Origin: Flammula alnicola
Lineage: Eukaryota > Basidiomycota > Agaricomycetes > Agaricales > Strophariaceae
DNA: 64,000 bases
Assembly: GCA_015499995.1 (NCBI GenBank)
Contig: JADNRV010000273.1
Coordinates: 1 to 64,000 of the forward strand
Reading direction: 5' to 3'
Shown here: in pieces, positions 1 through 11,760 of the stretch
Layout: each line of letters begins with the position of its first letter
Numbering within the stretch: the first letter of the stretch is position 1
Notes under the pieces: model-generated
What the model saw: only the letters and a program-made list of their open reading frames with translations
What the model was told of the DNA's origin: nothing
The model's database searches: none
Translations under genes and position numbers: made by a program

Positions 1-189
1 AAGTGCGGATGGTATCCATTGCGCTCATGCTACACTGTAGGCAGAATTTTTAAATAAAATTGCATTAATTCACATCCATAATGCAAGTTCTCCCTTCAAG
101 TTCAAGCTTCAAGCTTCAAGCCTGTTATTGACTATTTTTTACCTCATGCAGATGCAAGTTTTTCTCTTCGTCGACTTCTGCCGCGTACC

Positions 190-856
190 ATGGCATCCCA
201 GCCTGACTGCGTGGAAAGGTTGGAGGTTATCGAGCTTTCGATAACCTCCGAACACGGGGTATGTGCAATGATCTTTTTTTTTTTTTTTTTTTTTAAATCC
301 GAATTTTACATCCTTTGAGGTCTCCCTAGCAATGATCTTTATCTCCCTCATTGTCACTTCCTTACATTCAACATTTCTTGCAGCTAACAGTTCCTACTGG
401 TGATCTCGAGGACGACGAAGAACAGGATCCCTGTTATGAGAAATACATACGTGATCCCGCTGTGTCTCTACCACCTATGCCAGTCTCCTTACCGGTCAGA
501 CCCTGGTATTCAACCTTCGAGACTCTTCAGAATTTCGTTCGTCTTTGCCGTTCACCCAGTCGTTTGTGCCAACTCCGAGTCTGGATATTGGGGATGACAT
601 GCCCGCTTCCCTCTCGTCACAGCCTACCCAGTCCGCTGACCGGGCATCACCACCGCCTCAAGACTACGTCTCACCATCACGTCAAGACTGTGTATCACGT
701 TTGCCCGATGGCCGTGTGAAGACACCTTTGCCTGGGGAAGGGAACTCCAGTGAGGCTTACGTGAGGCAATGGATGGCTGATGGGCCGTACGACGATGAAT
801 CCCAAATGCATATGCATAGGATAGACGAGCACGAGCGCACGTCACGATCAAGGTGA
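190..856 (+). CDS. small orphan hydrophilic protein, three exons
   Basis: I do not recognise this protein. I assembled it from three exons that join in frame: 190-258, 384-494 and 560-856. The start lies in an ACCATGG context. Both introns have GT and AG ends (GTATGTG...TTGCAG and GTCAGA...CCCAG) and both are phase 0. The product is about 158 aa, acidic near residues 30-40 (DLEDDEEQD), rich in Pro and Ser in the middle, and has no hydrophobic segment, so it is probably disordered. The first intron contains a run of more than 20 T. Exon 1 carries a perfect 12-bp inverted repeat. The alternative is that only the last exon is real, as the 3' end of a gene starting left of the window. No homology is known to me. 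Confidence 0.4.
222..249. repeat. perfect 12-bp inverted repeat with 4-nt loop
   Basis: GGAGGTTATCGA at 222-233 is followed by a 4-nt spacer and its exact reverse complement at 238-249. It lies inside the first exon of the small orphan gene. It could fold as a hairpin in the transcript, or be a transposon footprint. Confidence 0.7.
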
Positions 857-1166
857 TTTCGATGAGGTGCGCAATTCGTTTTTGAAATTGACTAATTAAC
901 TAACTGCGTAAAATCGAAGACACAGCACTCAACCCCGATGACACCAGCATCTGAGTCGCACCCGGCTTTATACTCAACTGCCTCACTCTCCCTCCACTTC
1001 AACGATCGTACAAGCTTTGGATCTTCGTCTTTGACTTTAGCTTAGCACTCATCTTGCACACTTCATTCCGAAAGTCAAATACTCTCTTGTATCTGCTCCA
1101 ATATCTCAACTCGTCATACTCCACATCCTCGCTACGTTATTTCACAACTTTGGTCAAAAAAGAGAC
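857..1166. other. intergenic, nothing recognised
   Basis: No open reading frame of note and no repeat were recognised between the small orphan gene and the F-box relic. Confidence 0.5.
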
Positions 1167-1780
1167 TTGCATCGCCATCAACGGACGACCAGTGTACAGG
1201 TGGACCGCAAGCACATGTCCAGCCGAGTGCACTCTGTGGAAACTCGGAAAACCAGGGCGTCTACGACAATGACTCTCTTTCCTGCAAATTTTCGAATCTC
1301 AGCCCTTGAAGTCCGTGCAAAGAGTTGGCAAAACTCGACATCCAGATTACCGAAGTGAAGGATCGGAGCCACATCGAGATGCAAAGCAAGCGCCAGAGGC
1401 TGAAATCAGAGATAAACTTAAGTTGCGACCGACTCGTTCACCGATTTTCTCCAGAGAGATCGTCCAACAATGTCTTCCTGAAGGCATCGTCGATAAAGAC
1501 TTTGGTTGCGATCATTACAGCAAAAGCGAAATATCTGCTCCACTGATCTTGTCATCTGTATGCCGAAAATGGCGACAGGTTAGGTTGCTTATGCCACGCC
1601 TCAACATTCAAAGCTAGACGTCAGTCCATCTCTGCGTCATTGGCGACAACTATCTCTCGCTACCCAGTTGGCCGCAAGAATGGATAATAGGGGCCTGGTT
1701 TCCTATCATCAGTCAAAGCTCGTGTGGGGATTATCTGTCAATCAGCCTCGGACCCAGGCGTTCATATGAGGGTTTTTGAA
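1167..1780 (+). pseudogene. F-box protein relic (broken by frameshifts)
   Basis: Pieces of a typical basidiomycete F-box protein can be read in different frames. The first is a helical lead-in around 1325-1440 (KLDIQITEVKD, then RLKSEINL). An F-box start RFSPE follows in the same frame. The continuation (IVQQCLPE, then SAPLILSSVCRKWR) is in another frame up to about 1577. A tail reading VAYATPQHSKL is in a third frame. The first break falls at an AGAGAG run near 1450-1457, where two fewer bases would restore the frame. F-box proteins recruit substrates to SCF ubiquitin ligases, but this copy cannot encode a complete one. Its family (the LILSSVCRKWR type) differs from the F-box island at 36-54 kb. 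Confidence 0.55.
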
Positions 1781-2273
1781 TGAGGTTCTGTGCCTGATTT
1801 TAAACCCTTACATGAAGATCCGTCACCGGTCTAAGCCACGAGCTGTAACAAACGTTGAAACCAATTGAAACGTTCGAAATCCACTTCGACAGCATGATGG
1901 CGGGCTTCAGTCTGCGTCGTCATAATGCCTCATAATGCGCTCAGGTTGACGTATCTTCTAATACTTACACGCTGTCTATTTGCTCTTGGGGATTCCCCTG
2001 TGTGCCCTAGGTCTGAAGGTGATCGTATAAGCCCTGTGCGTCGGTGCACAATGAAGATACCTCGAGCCTCGAAGCTTCCTATGAGGATGGGCCATTAATT
2101 TTCCAACACACTGTATTTGCATCTGACAGGGATGACGACTCTTTCCATCTTCAAACGTTTGTGGGTTGTCCTTGAAGTCGGTATGACTAGTTCTCAAATC
2201 TTATAAAAGCCTGTATTCTAACATGAAACATCTTTAGTTAATCAATCTCTTCGATTAAATCCTTGCCTCAATC
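1781..2273. promoter_or_regulatory. upstream region of the ice-binding protein gene
   Basis: About 490 bp without a supported gene. It should hold the promoter of the ice-binding protein gene. A possible TATA-like CTTATAAAAG lies at about 2200-2209, roughly 65 bp before the start codon. Confidence 0.3.
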
Positions 2274-3261
2274 ATGTCACCCAATACTTTCCTCAAGGTT
2301 GTCGCTCTCGGCTTGATGGTGAGCATATCCAGTGCTGCCAGCCACTTTCTCGTAGTCACTTCAACTAACTTCTTTTGTACCAGACTCTGACACATTGCCT
2401 TGCGTTAGGACCTCCTGCTGTCGCCCTAGGCGGAGCAGGCAACTTTGTTATACTAGCCAAGTCGGGTGTTTCTACCGTCACACCCTCGAAGATTAGTTAG
2501 TATTATTACCTCCACCTCACATTTATCATTAGTCTTAATCGGTTCCTTACTTATACAGCTGGAAATCTTGGCCTCAGCCCTGCCGCGTCGACTTTTTTCA
2601 CAGGATTCTCTCTCATTCGAAGTGCGAGCGGGACAACCGCGTCATCCAATCAAGTCGTTGGAAGTCTTATGGCCGCGGATTTCACCAGCCCGACGCCTTC
2701 AACCCTCACGACATCAGTAAATGCTATGATTACTGCCTTCAACGATGCAGCTGGTCGGAAGAACCCCACTGCTGTTGGGCTCGGTGCTGGTATGCATTTA
2801 TACGCCGATCTACTTGATTTTGTTAGCTCAGACACGTTTGTTAATAGGTACCATTGGCGGCATTACGTTCGCGCCAGGAATTTACAAATGGTCCAGCAAC
2901 GTCAATATCCCGACTAGTATTACCATATCCGGTAGTAGCACCGACAGTGAGCGTCCCTCGCACCCCACCATCCTTGACATAATGATTGACCGCCATCCTG
3001 TGATTGATTTCAGCTTGGATCTTCCAGGTTGCTGGCACGCTTACCGTAGCCTCCGGAAAGGCAATTACCCTCAGCGGTGGCGCAATTGCGAAGAACATCG
3101 TCTGGGTTGTCTCTGGCAAGGTGGTCATTGGCTCCACCGCAGTTTTCAATGGCGTCATTCTGGGTGCTACCGCCGTAGTGCTCAACACTGGTGCGACTGT
3201 GCACGGGCGCATCCTCGCCCAGACTGCTGTTACGTTACAAAAGGCCATTGTGTCCTCTTAA
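2274..3261 (+). CDS. secreted ice-binding protein, DUF3494 (antifreeze type)
   Basis: This is a DUF3494 ice-binding protein, a right-handed beta-solenoid that adsorbs to ice and limits crystal growth. The start at 2274 gives a hydrophobic leader (MSPNTFLKVVALGLM, then TLTHCLALG across the first intron), which fits a secretion signal. Family landmarks appear in order: LGGAGNFVILAKSGVSTV, TGNLGLSPAA, TGFSL, VVGSLMAADFTSPTP, a linker helix with FNDAAGRKNP, the GGITFAPGIYKW segment, and the C-terminal coil with WIFQVAGTLTV, GGAIAKNIVW and GRILAQTAVTL. Four short introns interrupt it; the last removes the stretch before WIFQVAGTL and restores the frame. The product of about 245 aa is the usual size for the fungal family. 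The ice-binding role is inferred from family membership; activity varies greatly among members. Confidence 0.9.
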
Positions 3262-3462
3262 AGGGCTATCTGATAAATAAAGAAGTGGCAACTATGTAGT
3301 ACTATTGGACATATGTATTACTGTAGTGCCGGAAGAGTCTGATACCTTGTACTTAAAGCATGATATTCGAATTTGTACCAAAAAATCACAGCCTTCGATC
3401 CGTTCGATCGTGCATCGAGGCTATCGAAGTCCTCGGAGAACGAAAGAGAGAGTGAAATGGTT

Positions 3463-5721
3463 TTAAGGGTTGCGCAGTGTAGGCGAAGACACGGAGCTAC
3501 TCCGGGCAGCATGAGAGAGGAGTAATGGCCGATGACCTTTCGGTGGTGGTGAAGGTGCAGAACCATATGCCGAAAGAGTCCGTTCAAGAGTGGCTGAGTG
3601 TGGAGGCGACCTGGGAGACACATACATAGGTAATGCAGAAGTGACAGCGCTGAGCATAGGCTGTCCAGAGGCTGTCTGTGGATGAACCCCTTGGCCGAGG
3701 GATCGAGATGACCACTCCGACGGTGATGCTTCGCCATCTTCAGAGTACAAAGATGGACTGTTCGCCGACGGAGAATCCTGGTGGCCGAAGGTTTGAGTGG
3801 ACCGCTGGTGGCTCAGCCATTGCTCAGTTAAAACCTCGTCATCAACTCTTCTCGGCGACTGAGTAGGTTCGGGGATCGGCAGGTTCAATAGAGGCGAACG
3901 AGTCCGGCGTGGAGGCGCAGGAAGTCCCACTGATGCAAGGGACTCGCTCCGACTATGTGAGGGTGATGCCAATTCACGCCCTGTCTGACGAGGAAGTGAT
4001 GCAGCAGGAGCAGGTTGCACTACGTCCCGCTGATAGTTGAATCCAGGTGTAATAGGACGGCCGATCACAGACGCACTCGAATTGCGGTCATTAACGCCAT
4101 CTTGACCGAGATATAGAGGAAGAAGCTGTCGCGTAGAATTTGAACTTGAACTTGAACCCGATATCGATCTGTCGTGAGAAGGTCGAGGAGAATTGATACC
4201 CTGAGAACGGTACTGATGGATTTTCTCCTTCATATCTGGCCTCTGGCTGAGAAGCGGAGAGGGTGCATATTTCTCCAAGTTTCCTGATGCGCTGAAAGAT
4301 TCCGTTTTTCTGGTTGATGCTGCAGAGCAGGCATCGAATGCTGGACCCAGAATGCGGAAAGTGTTGTAGAGGAGTAAAACATCAACGACGCCTATTAAGA
4401 GTCTACATCAGGAGAAACGATGCAAAATCGAGAAGGGTCTTACTAAGGCTGAACCAACATACGTGGGCGAACACGGCTGCTTGGAAAGGTACGGCAAATC
4501 CAGAAATGATGAAAAGGCGCGTAACAGCGTAGGGAATCAAAAAGGCGACATAAGCTAAATTGCAGTTTTATCAGACGTTGGTAAAATCAGTAATGTCGTT
4601 TGTATTTACCAACTGGGTACCTGGGAGAAATAATATCAACATGAAGAAACTGCTTTGAAAAATATACATGCACATACCACAGCATGCTTCTTGCAACACG
4701 CGCAATGAACCGATGATAACTCTCTCCGAGGCCTTCACTGCCGTTCCAACGCACACTTGGATCCAAAGTAAGCTTGATCCCGCTCTTGAGCTTGAGAGTA
4801 CCACGCAAAACAAGGAATATAAGGGAATACAAAACAGCTCCAAGGACTGAAGCGAGCAGTATCTAATGAAGAAAGGTCAGAACTTCGATTCTTTTCAAGC
4901 ACGCTATTTTCTTACAGGCAAAAGGTGGAGAAAGAATTGCAGTTTAGGGTACACCGATCGCACGCCGCACGTCAGGAGATCATCTGCGCCGTATACATAC
5001 CCTTCTGGGAGGTGAATCATGAATGGCACAGCGGCTGTATTTCGGTTAGAATACAATAGAAAACGCAAATAGTAAGTGACGTCTTGCCTATGATCGCAGC
5101 CAAAACCCAGCCAGCTACAATTGTTGTACGACAAATGACAACCGATTGTCGCATTTTCATTACCAAAGAATTAAAGGTGTGTACAGCGATGGCTATCGTG
5201 AAGTATCCCGTTGAAAAGGTGCCAATCTGCATGATTAGAGCTAAGCATGGAGAATCAGAACCAGTCTATCAAGGGCAATGTATATTTAAGAGTACCTTGA
5301 AACCTGCAAGTCCAACCTAAGGTAGAGACGTTAACGAATATATGAATGCAATATGAGAAAATCTACCATCGGTCACGCCACGATGGAACAGCCACTGGAA
5401 TCCAATAATCCCAGAAATAGTAGTGAACATCAAGGCAATGATCAGGCAAGAAGCATAATTTCCAAGCTGTGTATGGAAAAACACAGATTCCTGAGCTTCG
5501 TCTGACAGAGATTTGCACCATCTTCGTCGAACAGCCAGCCAAGTAATTCTGAGGATAACCGAAATAAGAGCGATAGTCGAAAGCAGAGAGAAAATGTTGA
5601 CAGTCTATAAGTGCACGATATGAGCAATGCGCGTCCACACAGTGGGCCAAGGGTCACTCACGATAGCACCTCCAAGCTGGCTCCCGAGTATGGGAACAAA
5701 GGTTGGCTGAGGTTGGGACAT
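3463..5721 (-). CDS. seven-transmembrane receptor-like protein (fungal GPCR)
   Basis: A multi-exon membrane protein starting MSQPQPTFVPILGSQLGG at 5721. Seven hydrophobic segments can be read in order: TVNIFSLLSTIALISVI; NYASCLIIALMFTTISGIIGF; TGYFTIAIAVHTFNSLV; CRTTIVAGWVLAAIIG; a segment around ILLASVLGAVLYSLIFLVL; YVAFLIPYAVTRLFIISG; and GVVDVLLLYNTFRI. A long Ser/Pro-rich hydrophilic tail of about 290 aa follows, ending SSVSSPTLRNP. The order and the HTFNSLVMKMRQ loop after the third helix resemble basidiomycete receptors related to the Git3/cAMP-receptor-like class. The tail looks like a target for phosphorylation, as in desensitised receptors; that is inference. The ligand is unknown. 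Exon borders in the 4850-5370 stretch are the least certain. Confidence 0.7.
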
Positions 5722-6102
5722 GATAACAGGGTCGAGGATGAAGTGATCGTCGAAGGCGACAGAAAGTTATAGAAGAAGAACGAAAAGGAGTGAATAGAAT
5801 GGTGTCCTGCGCCGGTCGTCAAATCAGAGATGTCTCTCCCGAAGACACTAAGGAACCAGTCCAGGAAAAAGGCCCAAACGAACTGGCAAATGACCAAGAG
5901 GCGTGAAAGGAATCCTCGACATCCACTGGTCCTCCGCTGATGTCTTGCAAACGTTGTGTACGTGTGTTTATACCGAGATATTTTTGGAGACGCAGCGGCA
6001 TATGGGCAAAATGTCACTGACCCTGAACCTCGCGACCATCAAGATATCCACAACACCGGAACCTTGCATTATCCACTGCAGTGATTGTACACATAGTTGA
6101 CA

Positions 6103-8659
6103 TCACTTGCGAAAGAATTTCTCGATCCCTCTAGGCTCTGGTGGAGCTTTTCGCTTTTTCGTCGCCTTCGCCGTTGGTTTCTTGGACGCTGATATGATAG
6201 ACCGGGGTTCGTCTTGCTTGGCCAAGTCCTGAGCGAAATGAAAGTCGTCATGCTCTAGTGTGGCCTTGAGCAAGAGGTCCTGTTGATCTTGGATTGATTG
6301 ATGTGTAGTGCGAAGTTGAAAGGTCTTTCCGCATCTGGAGCAAGCATATGATAGACCGACCCCAGTTGTGTTGTTGTTAAGCACCGTTAGATCACCACCG
6401 GTCGAGACTGTCTCCGTTTCGCCTAGCGGGTGCCCATGTTGGGAATCGGTGTACGGTTCAGATGAGTCTCGCGGTCGCTTTTTTGATGAAGTAGGTTTCA
6501 AAAAGCCTTCGATACTGCGCTGACCTGCTTCAGCAACATCGATCCCTGTGAACGCCAATTGTACAGTTGACACGTTTAGCGTCGTGTTGTTGCCGACCAA
6601 TTCCTTCCACAGCTTGTCAGCTGCAACAGCGATGGTATCTACGGTCACTTCTCGGGTGAATGGGAATGGGGCTTGCTTCGAGCGTCCAGCATCATATCCT
6701 ATGTAAAAATATTTTTTTAATTTTGTTGTTGATGTTGTCCGAGTGTTTCTTACCTTTACGAGCATGGAGAACCAGGGTTTTTGGCCAAAGATTGGGAGAC
6801 ATTTGGCGAGCATCATTGAGCCGCAAAGCAAGTTCTGCAGCAAGAACTCGTATCCAATGATGGCCCTCGGAAGGGCTGGTGATTGGTTTCGGCAAGTTCT
6901 TTGAAGCAAGCATGCTCTTAGTGAGTGTGGTACCTTTGTCCTTGACTAAATAGCAGATGTCACCGCATATACGTTGAATGATTAACTCGGCAACATACCT
7001 TCGCTTCTGTCGATGCCTCTATATCAAACGTCATCCGGGAGCCCTCTATATCTTATAATCTTGCAGGACTCGCCTCAGGACTTCATACACCCAGACGGAT
7101 TCTTCCCCGAACTTGCTTTGCATTTCCTCTATTTTTTTTATCAGGACGAAAAGGCATTTGGATTTTTTGACAAGCATACCCAGGCTGATTGTTCTGCAAG
7201 GAATCTATGATCGGTTCATGAGGATGGAAAGAAATGATATCCACGCACAATAAATCTCCGACAGTAGAAACATCGTACTCTTTGGCGAGGGCCTCGCCAA
7301 GCTTGCCGCCTAGAAACCGAATCTTGACAAAGAAAAACAATTAGTAGGTGCTGTTGAATCATCCTTTGAGATCGCACCTTTTGGAATTGCATAGGTTTCA
7401 GGTAGTTTGGTATGGCAGCATTTCTTAAAATACTCTGCCAAACAAATGTCGGTGCGTCAACACCATCGCAGAATCTGGTAGAAGCGCACTTGATTATTGA
7501 GCTTCTTGTACGAAGCTGTAAGCTACGAAAATATTCAGCAGGGTAGCATAGGAAAAGAAACTTCCAAATACCTTGGCAAGAAATTTATTTCTTGCAATAC
7601 CCTAGGTCAAAATCAGAATTTGCTCCTCTCTGACTAGTAAGACAAGATAACTCACGGCGGATGTGGTGTACCCTAATTTCACTCTAACTTCCTCTCTTGC
7701 CTTTCCCATAAGTTCTGCTGCAATGGATAAAGCGACATCATGCCAAGTAGTCGGTGGTTCCTCGACGTCGTGTTCTTCCTTGGTTTGTGCTTGTACTGTC
7801 TGCTTCTGGGCACCTGCCACAGTACTTCCACTTTCGCTTTCATCGGCAGGCTTTTCCTCAGAAGGAGCTGGTGGATTCACGGGTATTAAGTTCCCGAAAC
7901 CGTCCCACGAGATGGGCGGAGGCGACGGTAGTGGGGTATCGACACCATCGGGGGCATTAGGAGGTACTTGAGCCAGGTATGGATATCTTTGAAGCAAGAT
8001 CTCGCGAACAGGTTTTGTAAAATCGATAAATGCCTCATCTATGGATGCTTTCTCTTTTTTGTTTGTTAATGAGCCAGAGACTGCGGCCCGAAAGACGTGC
8101 CACATACCGACTTCACAGCCAGGCAATTCGTCTTTAAACATGGCTGCGATCTTCATGCTCTCTCTCCGGTAATAGTCAAGAGAGACCTAGAATTCGAGTC
8201 AAGATGTGTTGGCACGATCCATGCCAGCGAACATCCCCGCACCTTATGTGTATTCGTATCCACATCGTCCCAATACCCAGGCTCCTTCGCGCCCTCCTTG
8301 TATGTCGCCACATGCACAACCTTCAAATGCGGACACCTCTGCAGCGCATCCTTCTTTTTATCCATCCGGGAAATTCCATACTTCCTCGCAGGATAATTCA
8401 CGGCGATTAATGAATCCCACTGCAACACGACCAGCGGCGTATCCTTATCGACTCCGAGCCGATTCATTTCGCAGGCCGCATAGAAGGCATCGCTGTCGCA
8501 AAGCGCGATCACGCGTAATGGATCTCGGACACCTAGGTTTTGGGAGAGAAGGTGTCGATAGGTGATCACAGGATTGAGGTCGTCGAAATTTTCGGCTCCG
8601 CGTTCCGTAGCTTTGCCTTTGCCTTTCCACAGAGATTTTCGTGGAGATCCGGTGGACAT
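6103..8659 (-). CDS. RAD30: DNA polymerase eta (Y-family translesion polymerase)
   Basis: This enzyme copies past UV photoproducts with little error. The start at 8659 is followed by about 45 basic residues, then the palm motif CDSDAFYAACEMNRLG with catalytic acidic residues, and QWDSLIAVNYPARKYGI, the eta-type finger signature. The second catalytic motif, SIDEAFIDF, lies at about 8030-8050. A Pro/Ser-rich insert after it precedes the rest of the palm and the little-finger domain. The C-terminus holds a zinc-finger half (CSRCGKTF, with later His residues), a basic patch KKRKAPPEPRG, and a terminal GIEKFFRK that matches a PCNA-interacting (PIP) box. The family has the same C-terminal order. 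Several introns interrupt the 6.7-7.6 kb part and I did not fix every junction. Confidence 0.92.
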
Positions 8660-9017
8660 TTCAAAGTTGTAATAAACCGGGGAAGAAATTCTGCAGGGAT
8701 ATCCAAAATAAACTAAGGACGTCTGGATGAGATGTCGAGAGATTTAGTTCGAATGCGAAGCTGCGATTGCGTTGTGCCGCTGCTCCGAGTCACGGATTTT
8801 GTGACTCTGTGTCAGTCTGTGACGACGCGTACATATGCGCAAACAACGCGTCAATTTGAGGCAGAATTCCAAAGGCACAGACGGTACACAAAATACAAAG
8901 CCACATCCAATATACATACACTGCGATCGCTTCTTTTCTCAAGTTCGTTATTTGGTATCCAGCGACTCGTGAGCATCTTACGCGTCGTTATCAATGCCAT
9001 CACCTCATCAATCTGCT
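8660..9017. promoter_or_regulatory. upstream region of the polymerase eta gene
   Basis: This 358-bp stretch lies between the 3' end of the Rieske-AIF gene and the start of the polymerase eta gene, both on the minus strand. It should contain the polymerase promoter. No particular site was recognised. Confidence 0.35.
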
Positions 9018-11507
9018 TTAAGACGCGACCTTCGCCAGGGTGCTTGCTGAACTTATGTCAATGGATAGCAGATCCTGAGCACGAAAGACGCAATCAACAT
9101 CACATGTGAAGGAAGGGTAAGTAATTATAAGTTGCTCACCTTGCCGGCCTTGATTTCTTCAGGAGATGGCATCAAACCCAAACGCAACAACTCTGATGCT
9201 TTGGACACAACAGGGTCATTTTGCATGCTATACAGTACCGAGTAAGTCCATAGAATAGATCAATAGCGCAAAAAGCTTACCTAGCCACAGCAACGATCTT
9301 TCCGGCCTTCACATAGTATGCAATGAACTGAAACAACAACTTTAGCGCCTACGCAATCATAGTCGTGAGGGGAGTTCTAACCTTCAGGTCGTCCGGCTCT
9401 CCTTTGATAATCACATCTTCATATTTCGCCCCAAATCCGCAGTACCGCAATTGTTGGCCCTCTGGGACGAGGATCAAAACGATGCCGGCCAAGCTAGAAT
9501 ATAAGGGTAAAAGGAGACGTACGGGCACTCCAAAACACTGGAACCTTCACGAAAGGCTGTGGTTTCCCAGAAATGGTCAGTCCAACCGCTCGGCCATGGT
9601 TTCCAGCGACCTTTAATAATAAAATCAACGGTTAAAATTCCTGGAACAAGGAACACAGTTCTTACGTTCCAGTGCTCGATTCTCGCCTCATCGCCATTAA
9701 CTTGGGGATGGATCGCAATGTCACCTGCAAAAAAAAAAATTAATTTCTAAGGGAAGATGTGGTGCATATATGCCCAACTTACCGATAGCGAAAACATTCT
9801 TAGTGTCTTTGCCAGTCTTGACCCTCAGATACTTGTCGACTTTGACGCCACCATCTCTCTCGAGCTCTATGCTACTTCCCTTCAAATATTCGGTAGCAGG
9901 AGCAACGCCGACACCCATGACGACAAAATCACATGGAATTGTCGTTCCATTGACCACGACGCCACCGGCGAGATTCGGGTTACCTTCCTGCGGGACAATC
10001 TTCTCGACTTTGGTTTGCATATGGAACTTGACACCTTTCCCTTCGTGGAACTGTTTCACCATAATGTTGAGCTTGTGGTGTCTAGATTAGACATCCGTAA
10101 CTTACCTTCTTTATTCCCGCCCCAACGGCTTTGCCTAAGACGATTTCGAAAGGGAACTCTTCCATTCCAATGACATCAATAGACGCCAGCTTGCGTTGAG
10201 ATACAGCAGCAACCAGCTCCATACTGATGAAAGAACTTCCGATAACGACCATCCTCTTGCCTTCCTGAGCGGCTAACATAAGACGCGTAAGTATAAACGC
10301 ATTCGTATAATACAGGAGTCTTTACCAGCATCGACTTTCTTAGAATCGTCAATTCCGCGGAAGGTGTAAACATTCTCAAGTTTCGCTCCCTCGACGGGTA
10401 GACGTCGAGGTATACCTCCAGAAGCCAAGATCAGCTGATCGTAAGGAATAGTATCCTTTCCACTGTCGAGAGTAACGGTCTTCTGCTCCAGATCTACGGA
10501 TGTTACTTCCTAGAATACATGAAGCGACTGAGTTCCATGTACATCACTGCACGGCCAAGGACACTTACGACACCGAGACGAAGGTTTGTACCATACTTGA
10601 TCTTAAGATCAGCAGAGCTGCGCCATTCAAGTTTGGCAGGATCTGTAACAAGTGCTTTGCTGAGCCGAGTCCTGTGTTCCAAATCTTAATGAGAAGCGAA
10701 GAAAGACCGATGTTATTAACATTACCTATCAATAGGACTATAGGTTTCCTTTGAAAGGATAGTGATGGGTCCTGGGTAGCCGTGCTATAATTATCATTAG
10801 CTAGAGAACTTGATCAATAAGCAATGCTTGTTACTTCTCTCAAGCTCTCAACTGCGTGGAAAGCACCGGATCCTCCGCCAACAATAACGACGCCTTTTCC
10901 GGAACTGTTGACGCCAGTGGCGAGCAGCTTGGCTTGGCGCGACATGTTGTTCTTGAGGGTGCTCGCTGGGTTGGCTGTAACATGAATCTTGCCGTCTTTT
11001 ACCTCGGTTTGGAAAGAGTGGAGTGCCATGGGTGCCGGTGCATCCTCTAAAGAAAAATCAGCGTTGGGAATAAAATTCAGGCTTGGTTAATGCCGTTCGC
11101 GTACCAATGTCTCCCGTACAAACATTGAAGCAGGCTGCAGACGGTAAGAACGCGACAAAGTATTAGGAATACACAGCCCTACCACCGTGCCACGGGCTAG
11201 CAACCGTTGTCAGAAGATATGCTGGAAATAGCAGACGACAGATAACGCACCAGACAACTCGTCCATCGGAGGTGAGAACACCTTTCGCAAGAGGAGCACC
11301 GTAGTGGGTGCAGAAGGCGCTCGTCGCGTGGACCTTGTCACCCAAGCGAGAGAGAAGAACTTTGCCCTCCTCGAAAGTGACTTCTTTCCTGTATCACGTC
11401 AGGCATTCCATTAGCTTTCTGTGCATCACAATAGCCGACGAAAATGCGTACATCTGTCCATCTTTGAGTTCCGCTTCGTCGAGGACTGCGATGGTCTTTG
11501 AAGACAT
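9018..11507 (-). CDS. Rieske-type AIF-like flavoprotein (AIFM3-like oxidoreductase)
   Basis: An FAD- and NAD(P)-binding oxidoreductase with an N-terminal Rieske [2Fe-2S] domain, the arrangement of AIFM3. Cluster ligands are visible: CTH in FCTHYGAPL near 11300, and CPWHG, which is made only when the intron at about 11207-11260 is removed. The FAD motif GKGVVIVGGGSGAFHAVESL follows near 10870-10920. A second dinucleotide motif, RMVVIGSSFISMELVA, lies near 10220-10265. A C-terminal domain ends at STLKVAS-like DLLSIDISSASTLAKVAS. The start MSSKTIAVLDEAELKDGQ is at 11507. An in-frame ATG 32 codons upstream (11603) would add a Ser- and Arg-rich leader that looks like a mitochondrial presequence. 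The gene has many small introns. The physiological electron partner is unknown. Confidence 0.85.
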
Positions 11508-11760
11508 GGTGTTGTGGAAACGGTGCGATGTGCAGGAGAGAGAGAGGAATTTAGGCCGACGAGAAAATGAGAAGAAGGATGTGAGAGGAAAGCGAGATTG
11601 CATACGGGTTTTGAGCTAAATTGAGCGGCGAGACTACTCTATAGAGTCTAGACAGTTTACGCAGTAAGCAACCAATCATGGTCAGGAAATTACAGCTATT
11701 GATGACATCACTGCGCGCAATCTCGGTGTCCCTTCCCAGGCGTCCTCACCGTCGACTACG

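Noticed and set aside
270..293. Poly-T run as a retroposon tail
   Set aside because: No matching target duplication or element body was seen next to it; it falls inside a likely intron.
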